Shown here in pieces: positions 25,201 to 38,763 of a stretch of 64,000 nucleotides of DNA. A model generated the notes under the pieces. That model saw only the letters and a list, made by a program, of their open reading frames with translations, was not told where the DNA came from and searched no databases. The stretch covers positions 15,839,076 to 15,903,075 of the forward strand of contig OX387604.1 of assembly GCA_947568835.1 (NCBI GenBank). Direction: 5' to 3'. This stretch comes from Protonemura montana (Eukaryota; Arthropoda; Insecta; Plecoptera; Nemouridae). Position 1 is the stretch's first letter. Each line of letters starts with the position of its first letter. The translations under genes were made by a program, and so were the position numbers.

Positions 25201-28200
25201 CGAGGTAAATTAAAAAGCAAGTATGCGCGATTAAATATGTGTAGTCGTTATTTTCGCTGACATATTAATGCAGTGTCGATGCAGTTGGATATTAATAGTT
25301 GCATTTTGATAAGGAAGGTCGTCTAGTCTCCAATTTGTATGTCCACATGAAAAGTGACCGCCGCTTTAACTTTTTATGAAGACTCTTCACCTGTACATGT
25401 TTTGTTCAATTTTATTTTAAGTATGCCTAAGTGGTATTCTTAGTTTTCACATTTTCCACCTTTGAATAATAAACATTTCATTCCATTCCCCATCGCTAAT
25501 CATTATAGCCATCGCTAATAAATACGACTGGAACAGCGTTTTTAATAAAAGCATGATTAAAATAATATAAAATAAATATCTCAAGACAAAACAATCCAGA
25601 GAGAAAAAAAACGCTTCTTTTAAAAATTCGGTTTTTTGAAACCGAATTCTATAATTTTGAAAGAAACGTGTGAGGACATTGTATAAATTGTCGTATGCAA
25701 ATCAGCTCGACCAGCAGCTCCAATTAGAAATGGTCTCCTGTTCACTTGAATGACAAGCTAATCTCCATCTTGATCTCAAAGAAATGCCATTTTCGTTCAG
25801 CATTTGGCATTCGGCCTTCACGGCAGATTACATGATTTAACAGGCACCTTTTTATTGTTAGAACGTTAGTTTCGAAAAGTTGGCTAGAATTTTATTCAAG
25901 TGGCTGGCAGTAAAGCATTCTCGTTTGAAACAGAAGTCATGATTCGTTCGAAGCTGTGGTAGCCAGCGGTTTTCTCATCTCCCACCTAATTATAAAAGTT
26001 GAACGCGAAGACCGCGGGAAATCACCAATAGTTGGACCCAGTTGTTCAATAAATGGTTAACTATTTAAATTTAAATTATAGAAACACATAAGCTTGAAAT
26101 TAAGGAGACACACATTGACAAAGAGCGTGTTTGGGTTTGTCCCTTAGGTTTCCACATAAAGCCTCTCATTCACTTTATTGCTTCGGATATGCAACTTAAG
26201 ATCACTATTAAAATGCTGAAAACGTCTGTGAAATTCTCGAGGGTTACCCAGATTCGCATTTCGTAGCAATGCTATTGTTATTTTAGAAATTTCGTCCAGA
26301 TAAAAAAAAATGCTCTGATCTTACATCCACATAATTTTCAGTCATGTATTTACAGTTTTCTTATCAATTTCCATCTCGCACCTTTGAACTGCTTATGAAG
26401 CCAATATCATGCCTGTGCCACTCTGATACGAATCCGACCAATAATAAGCGTTGCTGAAATCGTTGCTTGCACTAGCTTGTCATAAAACTTTCAAATGCAT
26501 ATCAAAAAGAAAGTAAAATAACTGCATTTGTTAAAATTTAATGCAGCAAACCTTTAATAACGTCATTACTTAAACGTGTTATTATCCATATAAACATCAT
26601 AATTTCAATAAAATAGTTAACAATCAAAATTAGCAAATCATGTGCCTGGTATGGTCGCATCGCAAAGTTATGGGTTAAGAAGCTAATTATTAAAAATATA
26701 ATAATATTATGATGATGTACACTGCACGAAAAGGTTGTCACTTGTTTTAGTGGAATGACATGCAGCAATTAATCTTCGCTTAATGAGAGAAGTACGAAAG
26801 CCATTATGTAATTATTCCTTAATTATAGCAACACATTTCCTCCCCAACCCAAACATAGGCGCATGCTACTAACTCGCTACCGACCGAGTTAATGACTAAT
26901 TAGTAAGGTTTGTTTGTTAATGAATTCATCTCGTAACGAATGGTTTAATATTGCACAAACTACGAAGTAACCAAACACCCTGTGGTCTAACTGAACATCA
27001 AATTTAAGGGCAATGCTAGTATTCAAGCTTTCCAGTAACCTTGCTAGTATTACTTGTAATTTAAAATTTGTCATCAAGGAAAAGCAGGAAAAATAATCGT
27101 GAAGTGTTTTGGAGATATTAAAAAATAATAAATAAGGGTCGTTTTTAATGAACCCTTCCTACATGAATGGTTTCAACTAATAATTTATAATTATATAATT
27201 ACTATCACACTAAAGCAATTACTATTAGAATAATCGTAGTATGACGAAACAGAAAACAATGAACTCTTTCAGAACGCGTAATATTCTTAAACTTAAATAA
27301 GTAAGCTTTTTCATTTCCAAGTTTTTAACTTTTCAGCTTCGGAAAGGTAAGTTCGAGAAAGAAAAATCTTTTCGTTTCGCTCGTTTCAAGTGCCCCGTAC
27401 ATTCCACCCCAAAGTACTGATGACGACATCACAACACATTCTTCAACTGTAGCGATTATGCCAAGCCAGCGCTTGTGTATCGATGTCGTCACAAATACAT
27501 ATTCAACGCGCATTGGTCGGCATTTACGGTGAGGGGGAGGGGTTAGGGGGGGGGGGGGGGCTCTCGAAACGATCATACTTACGATTAATTTTGTCTTCAA
27601 ATTAAATTGTATCAAAGAAAAAAAGAATCTCTTTTGGCCGTAGGAAGTCGACAATGTGAACCCCACTGCTTACATTGCAAATATTTACATACACTACGCC
27701 ACTGGTTGCATGGCTTGATCTTTGGCTTGAATTCTCTATTCGCTGTTGTATCTTGGATTTTCATAAACGTTAGAAAGAAGTGTAAGTAGAATCTAAAGTA
27801 AATGTCAAGAACATATGAAGCAGCGTGAGCGACGACTGTGAAGCCTAAGAGGCTTAAGTCGGATTCACTTAACTATAGTGAAAAGATAAATCGTTTTATC
27901 TTCTTAAGATCAGGCGATAAATTATAATAACGTACATAGGATAATGGACGGAAGGTCTCCTTGTCTTGGCAATAATATCTTTATCAGTGCCATCGAATGA
28001 TATCGGAGATCACGAGAAAATGCACTTTGTAGAGAGACTGTATCACTTGCAATCTGGTAGCAGTCATTAGCGCAATGTAGTTGATAATTGTTTTCTAATT
28101 TCTATTATCACTTCTTATGCATTTAGAATCGTGCTATCTCTGAAACTCGGTATGCCTTGGTATATGAGTGCTTTAAGTTCTGAAAAATTCGAAGAGTCAT

Positions 28201-28245
28201 GGCTCAGGAAAAGGCAAATGCATAGGAAAAGCATTTTCATTGTAC
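22201..28245. other. Non-coding stretch, with G-run and probable retroelement tail
   Basis: AT-rich and without a supported gene. A more GC-rich patch at about 22560-22960 includes a possible mini-exon (see findings). AATAAA at 25468-25473, directly followed by TTCATTCCATTCC, looks like the 3' end of an old non-LTR element. A G15 run lies at 27546-27560. Nothing else was recognised. Confidence 0.5.
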
Positions 28246-28600
28246 GAACACCGCAGAGAAATAATTCACCACAGAATAATCGAATCCAATTCCATCAAAC
28301 ACATGACCAGTTCTGTTTTGGAGAGAGGTTGGTGGAATTGCAGTAAGTACAAAAACTTAATTAACCTTGCTTATCAACCTCTCGAAAGTATGGATTTGTA
28401 GAGGAATTCTGTTGTTTGAGTTACACCGTCTTCGCGAGTAGGTTTCGTGGCAGCACTTCGTTTCTTCTTAATCCTTGCGCATCATCATCCTCATCATCAC
28501 CCACCCATTCACCGATGCCATAAGACCAATGCCACAGAGTATGTTGTCAACACAGTGTGTCGTTTAGCCCCACAAATCAATCAATCAATCAATCAATCAA
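28246..28600 (+). mobile_element. 5S-type SINE, degraded head, intact tail
   Basis: The body matches the copy at 13557 in order: a CCAGTTCTGTTTTGGAGAG block, TTGCTTATCAACCTCTCGAA, TGGATTTGTAGAGGAATTCTG, a CATCATCATCCTCATCATCA stretch, a CCATTCACCGATGCCATAAG block and GTCGTTTAGCCCCACAAATC. It ends in an (AATC)n tail of about six units, the longest tail of any copy here. The head (from about 28246) retains only scattered 5S matches. The ACGTTAAGCCGG block in mid-body has been lost. Confidence 0.78.
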
Positions 28601-31600
28601 ATTCACATCTATCATTCTTATTACACAATTCGTTGCCCGGAAATAATTTTAATTTTCAAATTTCTGTGAAAACGCAGCAACAACAATAGTAAATGAAGAA
28701 AAAAGTTTAAATATTGCTCATAAGAGGTTCAAAGAGATGCACCTATTGCTAAGATGCTTCTGAACTCTTAACGTGTATGTAGGTAATATGATCTTTACAG
28801 CCCAGCTTCATACCTTATTTCAAAGTGTATAGCACCATTTTAACGGCAAGAAAAGTGGCACTTAACTGCAACGAACAATCAGGTGTCCAGTTTTAAATGA
28901 AACTAAGTTGGCAGATGTATCTTATAACATCCAATTATTTGCCTATTCATATTGAAAGGTTACCTGGCAATCTCTTGAAAGCTGTTGAATGAATAAACAT
29001 ATGCCTGCAGACATGAACCCATAAGCTTCAGTCAAGTAAAACATTGAAGACATATTGAGTGCAGAATTTAATCATCGCAGACTTTGATGGATTGAACGTA
29101 ATCTGAACGCACAGTTGGACCAATACACGTACCAGTGAACGCCGAGTGTACAGTGCCTAGTGGCCAGTATTCAGTGCACAGGTAGGTACCAGAGTGAGTA
29201 CAGTAGACTATGACTAGACGAGACCAACTTCCAGCGATCATGCTTATGAATTACACTCATGAATACCTACTCAATGGTGCAAAAAATGCTTGTTACATGT
29301 TCTTTAATATCACTAATATGTATGTACAAGACAAGATGGTTTTGCTTCTTTTTGATAGATCATTTTTGGATTGATAGAGTAGATTGCCGTTTCTGCGCAT
29401 AGTATGGGTGAAATGAAACGAAATATGCACAGCGTAGGGAGATTTATCATTAAATGTGATTTAACTTTGATTGATTGAGACAGAACGTTAATTTTATTTC
29501 AGCTGAAAGTGAAATATTTTTATTGTTTTTAGTGCATTCGTGTTTAGCGCAAAATAAGTGTTTTTCACAAGTGGCAATTTACCTTGCAATTTTTGTTAAT
29601 AACATTTTGAAGGAAGGCCAAACTTAGAATAAGAGGTTCTGGAATTCTGGTGCTTCGGGAGTTGGTCCTGATTACTAGAAAGTTTCGTGGAATAGTTAAA
29701 AGGATATCCGAGCTCTTTCCCGTGCAGTGTCCTTGCATCTCTTTCGCGGGGACCGCTATTAATAATTAATCAATAGAAATTAAATCTATCAAAGTCTTTC
29801 CCTTTTTGTTCAATGCAAATTGTAAAAAAAATGATTCAATTTAGCACCATAATGTCAAGGACGGAAATAATATTATCTTCTTTCGGTAATTATAATAATA
29901 ATGCTACTCTTTTAAGTAGTTTTTACCATACCTGCCTTTAATAACAGGAGCATGCAATACTATTATACGATGAACAACATTTAGCTGTCTTACCTTTGTT
30001 ACGATCAATTAAAACATCGCTATTAATTATGTCACCAATTTTGCGTGCTTTCCGCACGCATTAATCTCACGCAATCTCACGCACCAAACATAAAATTGTC
30101 GTGCTCGCCGTTACTGGCATTATTGCCCAGAATTGAAACGAAGTCGATGATTGAGATGATCACAGTCAAGGTCGATAGACGAGATGATCGAAAAGAGACA
30201 CCTGCTGATCAACAGCTATTATATTCAAATCGTTTTTTTCTTACATAGTTAAACCAGAAGGTTTCAAAAAACACCGAAAGTTAAATACAAGTTTTAACTC
30301 GGATTACACGAATTAGAAGAAAATGGCCGCATGCCCCGCTGAATATTTCCATATGTTTTAAAGTACCTTTCAATTCGAGGATGATTTCCAGGCGAATTTC
30401 AAGTGAGAAACCAATAGTTATATCACACGCAGTAAACCATATTGTGCAGTTAGTTGTATTGCTTGCAAATCGACGAGAAGTACTATACTTTCCTGCTTAT
30501 ACAAACTAAAAATAACACTATGAATAAAAAAAGACACACACAATGACGTGTAAAAAAGCTGAATCCAGTCCCTCTATCATAGATCACTTTTGAGGAGGCC
30601 AAAATTCACACGAAATTAGCTTGAGCGATGAAATATACTGGAAAAGTTATTTGAAGATTGGCTAGAGAGGATGTTTTCTACGTTATATATTATAATATTA
30701 TGTACGCTTTACACCAACACGTCCTTGGTTTCCCATTTAAAATAACCAATCAAAAAATAATTACCCTGCTGTCGCATATCTCATCTCAAAGGAAACTAGC
30801 TGAAAAACGTAACCATCTTAGACGTTGTGCCAGCCAGGCCGGCGTCATTCCCTCCAGGTTCTGAAACGATGATCAGAATAAGATCGATGGCCTCTTAGTT
30901 ATAGGTGATCACTGTTCTACTGGGCTTGATGCATGACGCTATTCATATCGATAACGAACCTGTTAATCCAATCTCCATAACCACCATCCATCCGCGTATC
31001 TGTTTGATATTCAAATACGATTTGTAAAACGGCTGATTCGCCTGAAAAGATGCAAGTCTGTCAAAGGTATACGTTCATCAATCAGATGTATCGTATGCAT
31101 AAGTAGATGGGTTTCCACCCTCAGCAGTTAGCGTGTACAAACAAGATGCATGGAGATTAGCATCTTAGATCCTAGATTCTCTAGCTAGCTCAAGAATATT
31201 GAATAGTTACTAGTACTCTGGTAGTGTCCAGTTTTCCGCTATATCCACGCTATACAGAATCAGATAACCGGATTAACATTGTGTTTTGCCGTCTGCTGAA
31301 GAGATGGAACACGATAGGCAAATCTGTTTTGATTTGAAAGTCAAGCTTCCATTAGGTGTGTGTCGGTGATTTTATACAATGTACGATATAGTACAAGCAT
31401 TTTCGGAAATTATTGTTTTTCTACATATTCATCTTTTTTCGGTAAAGCTTTAATAGACGACGGCTTGTTTGGAAATCACAAGTTTTCTTCCTTGCACATG
31501 TAGATTGTCAAGTTAACTGAATTTTGGACATACATCACGTAAATACGTAAATACTTAGATACTAGATACTTAGATACTTAGTTAGATACTAGTTCTTACA

Positions 31601-33549
31601 CAAAACATGCCATACTATTCATGCTGTATGGTAAAATTTAAACGGAAATTAAATTCAATGCAACCCTGCGTTTTAGTGGCATTGGTGCCATTGGAAACTC
31701 TTAGTTCATAGAGTCCACTTCACACGCATCAGTTTAAATTTTCATTTCAAAATACTTGGCAGATCCTCTTCTGAAAACAGTGCCAAACCTTTTATAGACC
31801 CTCCAGTCCAATCAAAAAATTATCTGAACGTGACTTGTGAATTTCGCCGTCAAATTAGGCAAATAAAATGTCTGATCTATCCAAACCACTCAAGAATCAT
31901 GGATCTAACATCCACCACCCAATTCGTTTTTTAACACTTAGGTTTCAGATTTTTAAAGCCATACACCAGTTATCTGAGAGAATTATTAATCAGTGTCAAG
32001 CATTTAATTTCAATTTGATTTATATAGGACTGATTCAATAACAGATAGATACTTCGTATTGCCGGCAGCTTATTTGAAATTGCTGTCCTATCCAGGGACA
32101 TAGACATGCCAAGCAAAGTGATCATCTTAGGCTATGATTACAATAGAAAACGGGTCTAAAATCACCAGCGATCATTCTTAAAGACTTTTTAAAAATATTT
32201 TTTTAATTGATGCTTGTAATTATGACATTAGTAATGCGACGCTAGTGACGTAAAACTAAATCGCACTGATTAATGACCAACATTTTATTGGCACTCTAGA
32301 AAGGTTTAGGAAACTGGTCTAGGATTCAAGACCTCCGACTGCCATGAGTGTTTTTTCGGGGCGGCTGCAATTCAGAATAGTAATTAGTAACATCTAGTTT
32401 CGACTTGATTATATTAGATAGATCGTGTAAATTGAGTGAGGCCACCTACCTCTGGATTCACACCAGCTTTAGGCTGTATGTTGACTTCAAATAAAAACTA
32501 GCATGCAGTAAATGCATGGTTTCGTTCAAACCAGCTGGCTGGAATGTTTATGACTAGCTGGATTATACGTGTTTATTTTTCAAAATATAGACATTTTCGA
32601 GTAGTGATGGAAAAATCGCGACAATTTCGTAATGATATTAGGTTCTGATAATTATTTTAATTTGTTAGGCCACAGTGTCTTACAAATCCATGGCAAAGAT
32701 CTTTAATTGTGAAGCACCATTATCAAGCCAAATCACTTCTACTCAGGCAATCTAGGTGTGAATTAGTAATTTATGATATGACAGAGAATAGAATTTAATA
32801 GCTTCCACATTGGATTGAGACTCTAGTGTAGTAGTGGTAAAAAGCTAGAAGCAGAATCGTATATTTTCCGATAAAACTGGCTAGTACAGGTTTGTGGGTA
32901 CAGTTTTATATTATTAGTAGCCATAAGACAGGCTATTTTCTAAGCTACCTGAGTTTGGACTTGGAGCCCGGAACATTGACAATTTTATGAACGCTTGTCT
33001 CTGAGTGCAGACCGCTACTCGTCAGTTTTACCCATTTATTTTATTAAACCTGTATTGCTACGTATTATGACTTCCACTATACCGTGGACTTTCTTGTCAT
33101 ATGAGAAGACAAAAACTTGTTAAATAACTGTCATCCCTAAATATCACTTAAAATTATTCGCTTACTTGGGTAAGACACAATTGTTTTACAACTTCTCTAT
33201 AATTATTATTTAGTGTGAAACAAGTTTTCATCTATTACTCAACATGATGTACCCATATTAAATGAAAATATTCTTACGACTTACCATAAAAAATCAAAGC
33301 TAACAAGTGGTGGAGAGTTATGATAATTGCCGTTCCGGGTAAAATTGTTACTGCTTAAATTCAACAGTTAAAAATCATATATTTTAATTTGATTACTGAC
33401 TTTTGAAGTCCAGATTAAAAGAATTTTGCAAGAATTTTTTAACTGGTGGTAGAAAGAAAATGTCCCAAATATTACCTTAAAGAGAGAGTATGCAGTTTCC
33501 AGGTAGTGCCAACACTGAAACTTCATGGAAAATCAAATTAAAAAAAAAC
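28601..33549. other. Non-coding stretch with a short tandem repeat
   Basis: AT-rich with no supported gene. At about 31538-31593 TACTTAGATAC-type units are repeated irregularly. Otherwise nothing was recognised. Confidence 0.5.
31538..31593. repeat. Irregular tandem repeat of ATACTTAGAT-type units
   Basis: ACGTAAAT occurs twice in tandem, then ACTTAGAT/ACTAGAT variants repeat several times. Unit length varies between about 7 and 12 bases. It looks like a decaying minisatellite. Confidence 0.65.
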
Positions 33550-33690
33550 TTCGGTTAATGCTCTTTTGTGAAGGGTTTTTAGTCCTAAAGAGGACTTCTC
33601 CCGGCGTTTTGACGGAGATCGCTCTGTCATCTTCAGGATGAGACCTTCTTTTTAGGACTAAATACCCTTCACAAAATAGCATTCACCGAA
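33550..33690. mobile_element. 141-bp foldback element
   Basis: Arms of about 50 bp (33550-33600 and 33640-33690) are reverse complements with roughly 85% identity. They share TTCGGT at the tips and AAGGGTTTTTAGTCCTAAA / TTTAGGACTAAATACCCTT in the stem. The central 39 bases, on the minus strand, read CCTGAAGATGAC, a small stem (AGAG CGAT CTCC), then GTCAAAACGCCGGG. The order CTGAAGA / stem / AAAACG resembles the CTGANGA ... GAAAC core seen near the ends of Penelope-like and other hammerhead-associated elements. It encodes no protein. A target duplication is not evident because the left flank is an A-run. Confidence 0.7.
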
Positions 33691-34330
33691 AAACCACAAG
33701 ACTCATATACCAACGGCTCTCAAAACCTCAAAGAAATAAAAAGATCTTCATTTCGATGTATTGTTTTTGGTGAAAGTGATAAGGAACGTTGTTAAAAATT
33801 GAAGCGTGGGATATTACCAAAAACAGCAATACAAGGTGTTGAGGTAATTTTACAATTTTGAAGTCGCTAAACAAGTTTTCGTTTGGCGTCTTGTTATTAG
33901 TAATTTAGCTTTGGATCAGAGACAAATAATTTGTAGACTAGCTGAATGCGTAGGAAGCAGTATGCCTATACCATTAGATCTCCAGGCAAGTAAGATATTG
34001 ATCACCTGTCAGGTAACTTGCTAACACAGTTTCGGGAGATCGTTTCACGCACAATTAGGTAAATGTGACTTGAACTGGTAGAAAATTACAGTTTCTTTGC
34101 AAATAAAAAAAAATTGCTACAATGTGCATATTAGTCAGTGTTCTGAAAAATAGTAATTCGAACCTATAAGAGTAATAATTTTCCAGTATTTAAAACTAAA
34201 TTTACTGATAACGAGGAAGTTTTGAACATTTTGGGACCTTATTAAATATAAGAGAAAAATGCGATTTTCATATGCGCACCGCTATTAGTAAACTGACTTT
34301 GTGAAAAATTCCCGCCAAATTACTACTTTT
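33691..34330. other. Non-coding stretch, nothing recognised
   Basis: AT-rich spacer between the foldback element and the dispersed repeat. No open frame or repeat is supported. Confidence 0.5.
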
Positions 34331-34600
34331 AACAAAAGTGGAGGATTATTACCGTCGTTTTCAGTGGTAAAAAATGTAATGCCGTTATTTCTCGCAGATT
34401 ACTCGCGACTGTTTTGCACTAAATTAATATTTAGTAACACTAAACTTAACGATTGATACACTCGTATCGATATGATGTTTGTTAAAAAGGACGGCAGCAA
34501 GAGCCATCGGGTATCATCCTCCGCTACTTCGTGTTGCTGGCTCGTTTGCTCAGCAGAACGTTTAACAATAACGCTGGCTCTCTGACTCTACTTATAAACT
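34331..34600 (+). repeat. Dispersed repeat, copy 1 (unclassified)
   Basis: This aligns in the same orientation with 42061-42358. Shared landmarks in order are ACCGTC(G/A)TTTT(C/G)AGTGGTAA, GTTATTTCT(C/T)GC(A/T)GATTACT, TAACTTAACGATT-like sequence, CAAGCGCCATCGGGTA or CAAGAGCCATCGGGTA, and AGAACGTTTAACA(A/T)(T/A)A, then GCTG...CTCT. Divergence is high with several indels, so both copies are old. There is no coding frame, polymerase III box or tail that would name the family. Confidence 0.65.
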
Positions 34601-37600
34601 CAATTATGGTACCTAAGATGAGACCAAAATGATACCGAATGTCATCTAAGAATAATTTCCATCTTACTTTCATTTAAAAATCATTGATGGTAATTTTTAC
34701 ATGGATTATTTCAATGTATATTAAAATAATCCGAATTTGTCATACAATTATTTGTGGTTTTAATTTTGTAAAACCTAATTCCTCATGTCGAACGGAAGTT
34801 GAGCAGATTCCATCCAGCTACAAAGCAAAGTGCGATAAAAAAAAAATACACACTTAATTTGCGAGCGAAAATAAAATTCTAGCAGGCCCCAATAAGATAT
34901 TTAATGGAACAATTAAAATGATATATACATAAAAAAAAAACTCCAATATAACCGATATTTGACACGTGATGTTTTAAGATTGCATGATCGAACCGCTCTA
35001 TTTTTTCATTCTCGCAGCACAACTTTCAGTTGCCGTTTGAAATGCTACTGAGCCCGTCTCACCGACCACCGTAGTTCATCGGTACATCGACAGCTGAAAA
35101 CATGTTTTAAATACTATGTGCTCTTTTATGGAAAATCAAACAGATTCTTAGCAGCCTTATTGAAAAACTTCGAAAAGTGCCACCCCATAATGATTGAAAC
35201 ATGAATTAATATTTTTGGCGGTGGTAGTGAGTACCCATTTGGTGCTTGAATGCCGAAAATATAATTTGCATCAGTATTTTCATTGGTATGTACCTGTGTG
35301 CTTCTTATAACGTAGAAGAGCACGCACCCAACGGATTCTATCCTATTTCTATACTCGTTTCAGTGCTCTAGTCGCGTGATTATGCTCATGATCAGCTGTC
35401 ACTGGCCTGCCATTGGAGCTGTCAGAATGAAAACTCGCTCCTGTCCATCATACAAGGAGTATTGAATACAGGGGTTTGCAAAACTTGCGAAAGAAGTGGA
35501 TTGCAATATGCGAATCATATAAATCACATTATTTTTTAACAACTTATAGTTCCTTCAGTTTAATGTGGCAGATATCGGATTTTTCACAATAGTTTTTTTT
35601 ATTAAAACCAAAAATTACAAAATAAAAAGTTACATTTCAAATTGTTGTTAAAAATGTTGGAATTGATTTTATGTTAATTCGATGTCTATAAAAAGTAAGT
35701 AGATAAACTAGATGTATGTGAGTAATAAAGGTTATTTTTTTTTGTGCCTTGGCCCATTACTTGGATATTTTGCATGCGGGTATTTTGGGCAACCACGAAG
35801 CCAAGTGTGTTTTGCTAATGTGATTGGCGTTTTTCCTTCAGGCCAAGTACACACCTGAATCCAGAGAGAAGGAAGCAAAAAACAAGATCGTTTTTATGGC
35901 ATAATTGCTGCAAATGAAATCAAAAAGTAATTGCCAGTAATTATTGAAGTTAAATTGAAACCGTTTGATTGTTGAACTGTCTGTTATTAAGGGCAATGTT
36001 ATGATTAGTTAATTATATTTGCGTTTATGACTTCAATTTACACCTGTCCATTTCATATTTTTTTTTAGGACGAGTAAAAACTAATTATTTAGGTACAGTC
36101 ATATATATAATAACATAGAAATGTTGCATGATTTGAGGTACTAAGCTTGACTGATTATTCTTTCCACAACATAATTTATGAAAATATAGTTCTTCGTTAT
36201 TCTTTAAGTCTGTATGTCCCAGAAATTCAACAAAAATTGCATTCAACCCAATTTACATAATTTCGTGCTCAGCGCACAAGTACACTTTTTCAAATTGGCC
36301 TCCAGACATATTTTTTCAATTACCTACACACATTAGTTGGTAACGGTAAATAAGCAATAGTTTTTTTTCTGATATCACATCATCAAATCAATCACCGTTT
36401 TGATAGTTTCATGTCTTATTCAAAGGTTTCTACAGCACTAGCAATTGTCATTGCAAATCTCACTTTGTCAGTTTACCGCCGACAACTCAGTTAAGCGAAT
36501 GTAATATTTATAGAATGATAATATCATAATAATAATTAACTTATTTATTATTACTCCTACGCAAGATCAATCCAAGGTCTTTAGCGAATTGCATTACTTT
36601 TCAGCTTACATAGGCTGATTCGTTTCATTTAAAGTGTGTCATGAAATATTGCTGAGCGGTGGCATTTGAAATTATGGAATACATTATCATACACTTCGCC
36701 TTGGATTTGTCCAGCAGGCGAGGCGACTGTGAGTAACAATACCAATGAAGCAAATTTGCTGCTTCCTGCTACTTCCTGATTCACTGGCCACATAAGTCCT
36801 GAATTCTGTCCTTGCCCACGGCTTGCACAGTTAAGATTTACAAATAGTAGTATAAGTATTGAGAGCCTTAGTGTACGGAGATCACAGAAAACCCAGGTAT
36901 TACGAATTTTGAATTATAATAATAGAGGTAATTAATGCCAAAAACTGGAAGAAGTTTTAATAAGGACGACTATGAAACAGATATGGATTAAAAAAAATTG
37001 AATATTTACTTGTTTCTAAAAGTTTTAGAGGTCTGAGCACCTAGATAACATCTCAATAATTTAAACCTTCCTGAATAAAAGATTTCCCAATGTAGGTAAA
37101 CAATAAGAAAAAAGAAAATTTAAGAAAAAAATACACAAATAAAATTCCGTTGAAATTCTCTGAATATAACATGGAAACCAGCACGACTAATATCAAAAAC
37201 TTTACCACGATCAACGAAACATGAGCATACATAAAAGCAAACGACGGTATTTGCAATTCGTAATCTGAGTACATAAATGCATCTAGGTGGGTACCTATCA
37301 GCATTTAATTACATTTGCCGTGTGTCGAGGAGAGTTGTTAGTCTGCGGCACTCACTCGCAGCTGGTCGAGAAGATGTGGGAGTCCTCCAGGATCAAGACG
37401 TTGACCTTTCACACTTCCCTTTCGCAAAGAGCAATTCGAATACGCCTGTTAAAGGGGCTCTCAGATGCATAGAAAGTCTTGTACATGTCTCATTATCATA
37501 TGTTTTTAGATCGTTTTTTATTTTTGAAATAGAAATAGTGAGAAATAAAATATATGAGATTTAATTGTGTTTGAAGTAAACAAAAAACAATATTAAAAGT

Positions 37601-38763
37601 ATGTAAAAACATTGGAAGGGTTGGTGTAACTGACGAGGATAAACAATCACATTATTTTATTTCTGAGCCCGAGGCGAGAAACTTATTTAAAACTGAGTTC
37701 GGTCAACAGTCTAGACCATGAGAAAAGATACCGCATACAAAAGCTCTTTTTTAATTTGTTTCCCTAGCTCTTGTGGGCTCTAAAGGGTTTTGATATGGAA
37801 CCGTCTTGCAATGGATGTGCTGTAAATGGTAGTTATTGCAATAATGGAAAACGTCCATAACTTCTAAAACTCTTTGAGCTGGTTATTAGACATTCTTTAC
37901 CAGACATATCAAAACAGACACTTTTTCGTGAATCGTACCTTCACAAGCCTCGGTCGAGAATATATTATTCAAAGCTTATAGCAATAGCCCGAAGCTGTTA
38001 AGTTTTGATCAAGCAAATGCTTTTATATATACCGCATCTACGTGGCTACATTTTTGATTAATTATTATGTTAATTATTATCAAAATGCAGTTTAAGGAGA
38101 CATTCTTTGCGCATGAAAGCCATTGGATATTTTAAAGTCTGGAGTAGATTTTGGTGCGAAGAACAATACAAAAAAAAGTTTTAAGAAGGCTAATTATCAA
38201 CAAGGAAAACACGTTCTTTATGGAGATGAATGTCAATTAGTTTATAGCAGAAGTAGCGAGCGATGAAAGCATGAGACATTGTGTGTTCCGGTATCCTTGT
38301 AGCAAACTGGCGACAGAAATAATATGCTATCGAAATATACCGACGGAAATTTTAAGACCGATTGGATGCCATTAAAGCCTTTTTCATTATTTATGATAGC
38401 CATTTGGTATCATGGCCTTGGAGACAATAACATTTAAACTGTAGATTTCTTCTCAAAAGTGCCAAATTAATTGTTCTCAGTGCTCCATGAAATTCAGCAA
38501 TCAGCACGCGGAGAAGAATGCCCATTTCCCATTAAGTTTCTCGTCTCAAAACGATTTTTTTATAAATCTATAAATAAAAAGATAAAAAGAAGCCATTTTG
38601 AAAGTGAGTCCATGCAATTAATAATATCGAAAATATCAAAAAACATTTACTTATAAATCAGAAGAAACATATTATCAGTATTCCGCACAAGAAAATTAGC
38701 CAATAAAACAAGAAACCTTTAAAATATCAGATAAAAGGTTTAAGTTATCGAACTCCCTCGTAA
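34601..38763. other. Mostly non-coding; one exon-like island near 37.3 kb
   Basis: AT-rich DNA without a supported gene. The exception is about 37310-37420, where base composition and codon-position bias resemble coding DNA (see findings). Confidence 0.5.

Noticed and set aside
28574-28600. (AATC)n run as an independent microsatellite or CRISPR-like array
   Set aside because: It is the tail of the 5S-SINE ending there. No spacers, and not a CRISPR in this genome type.
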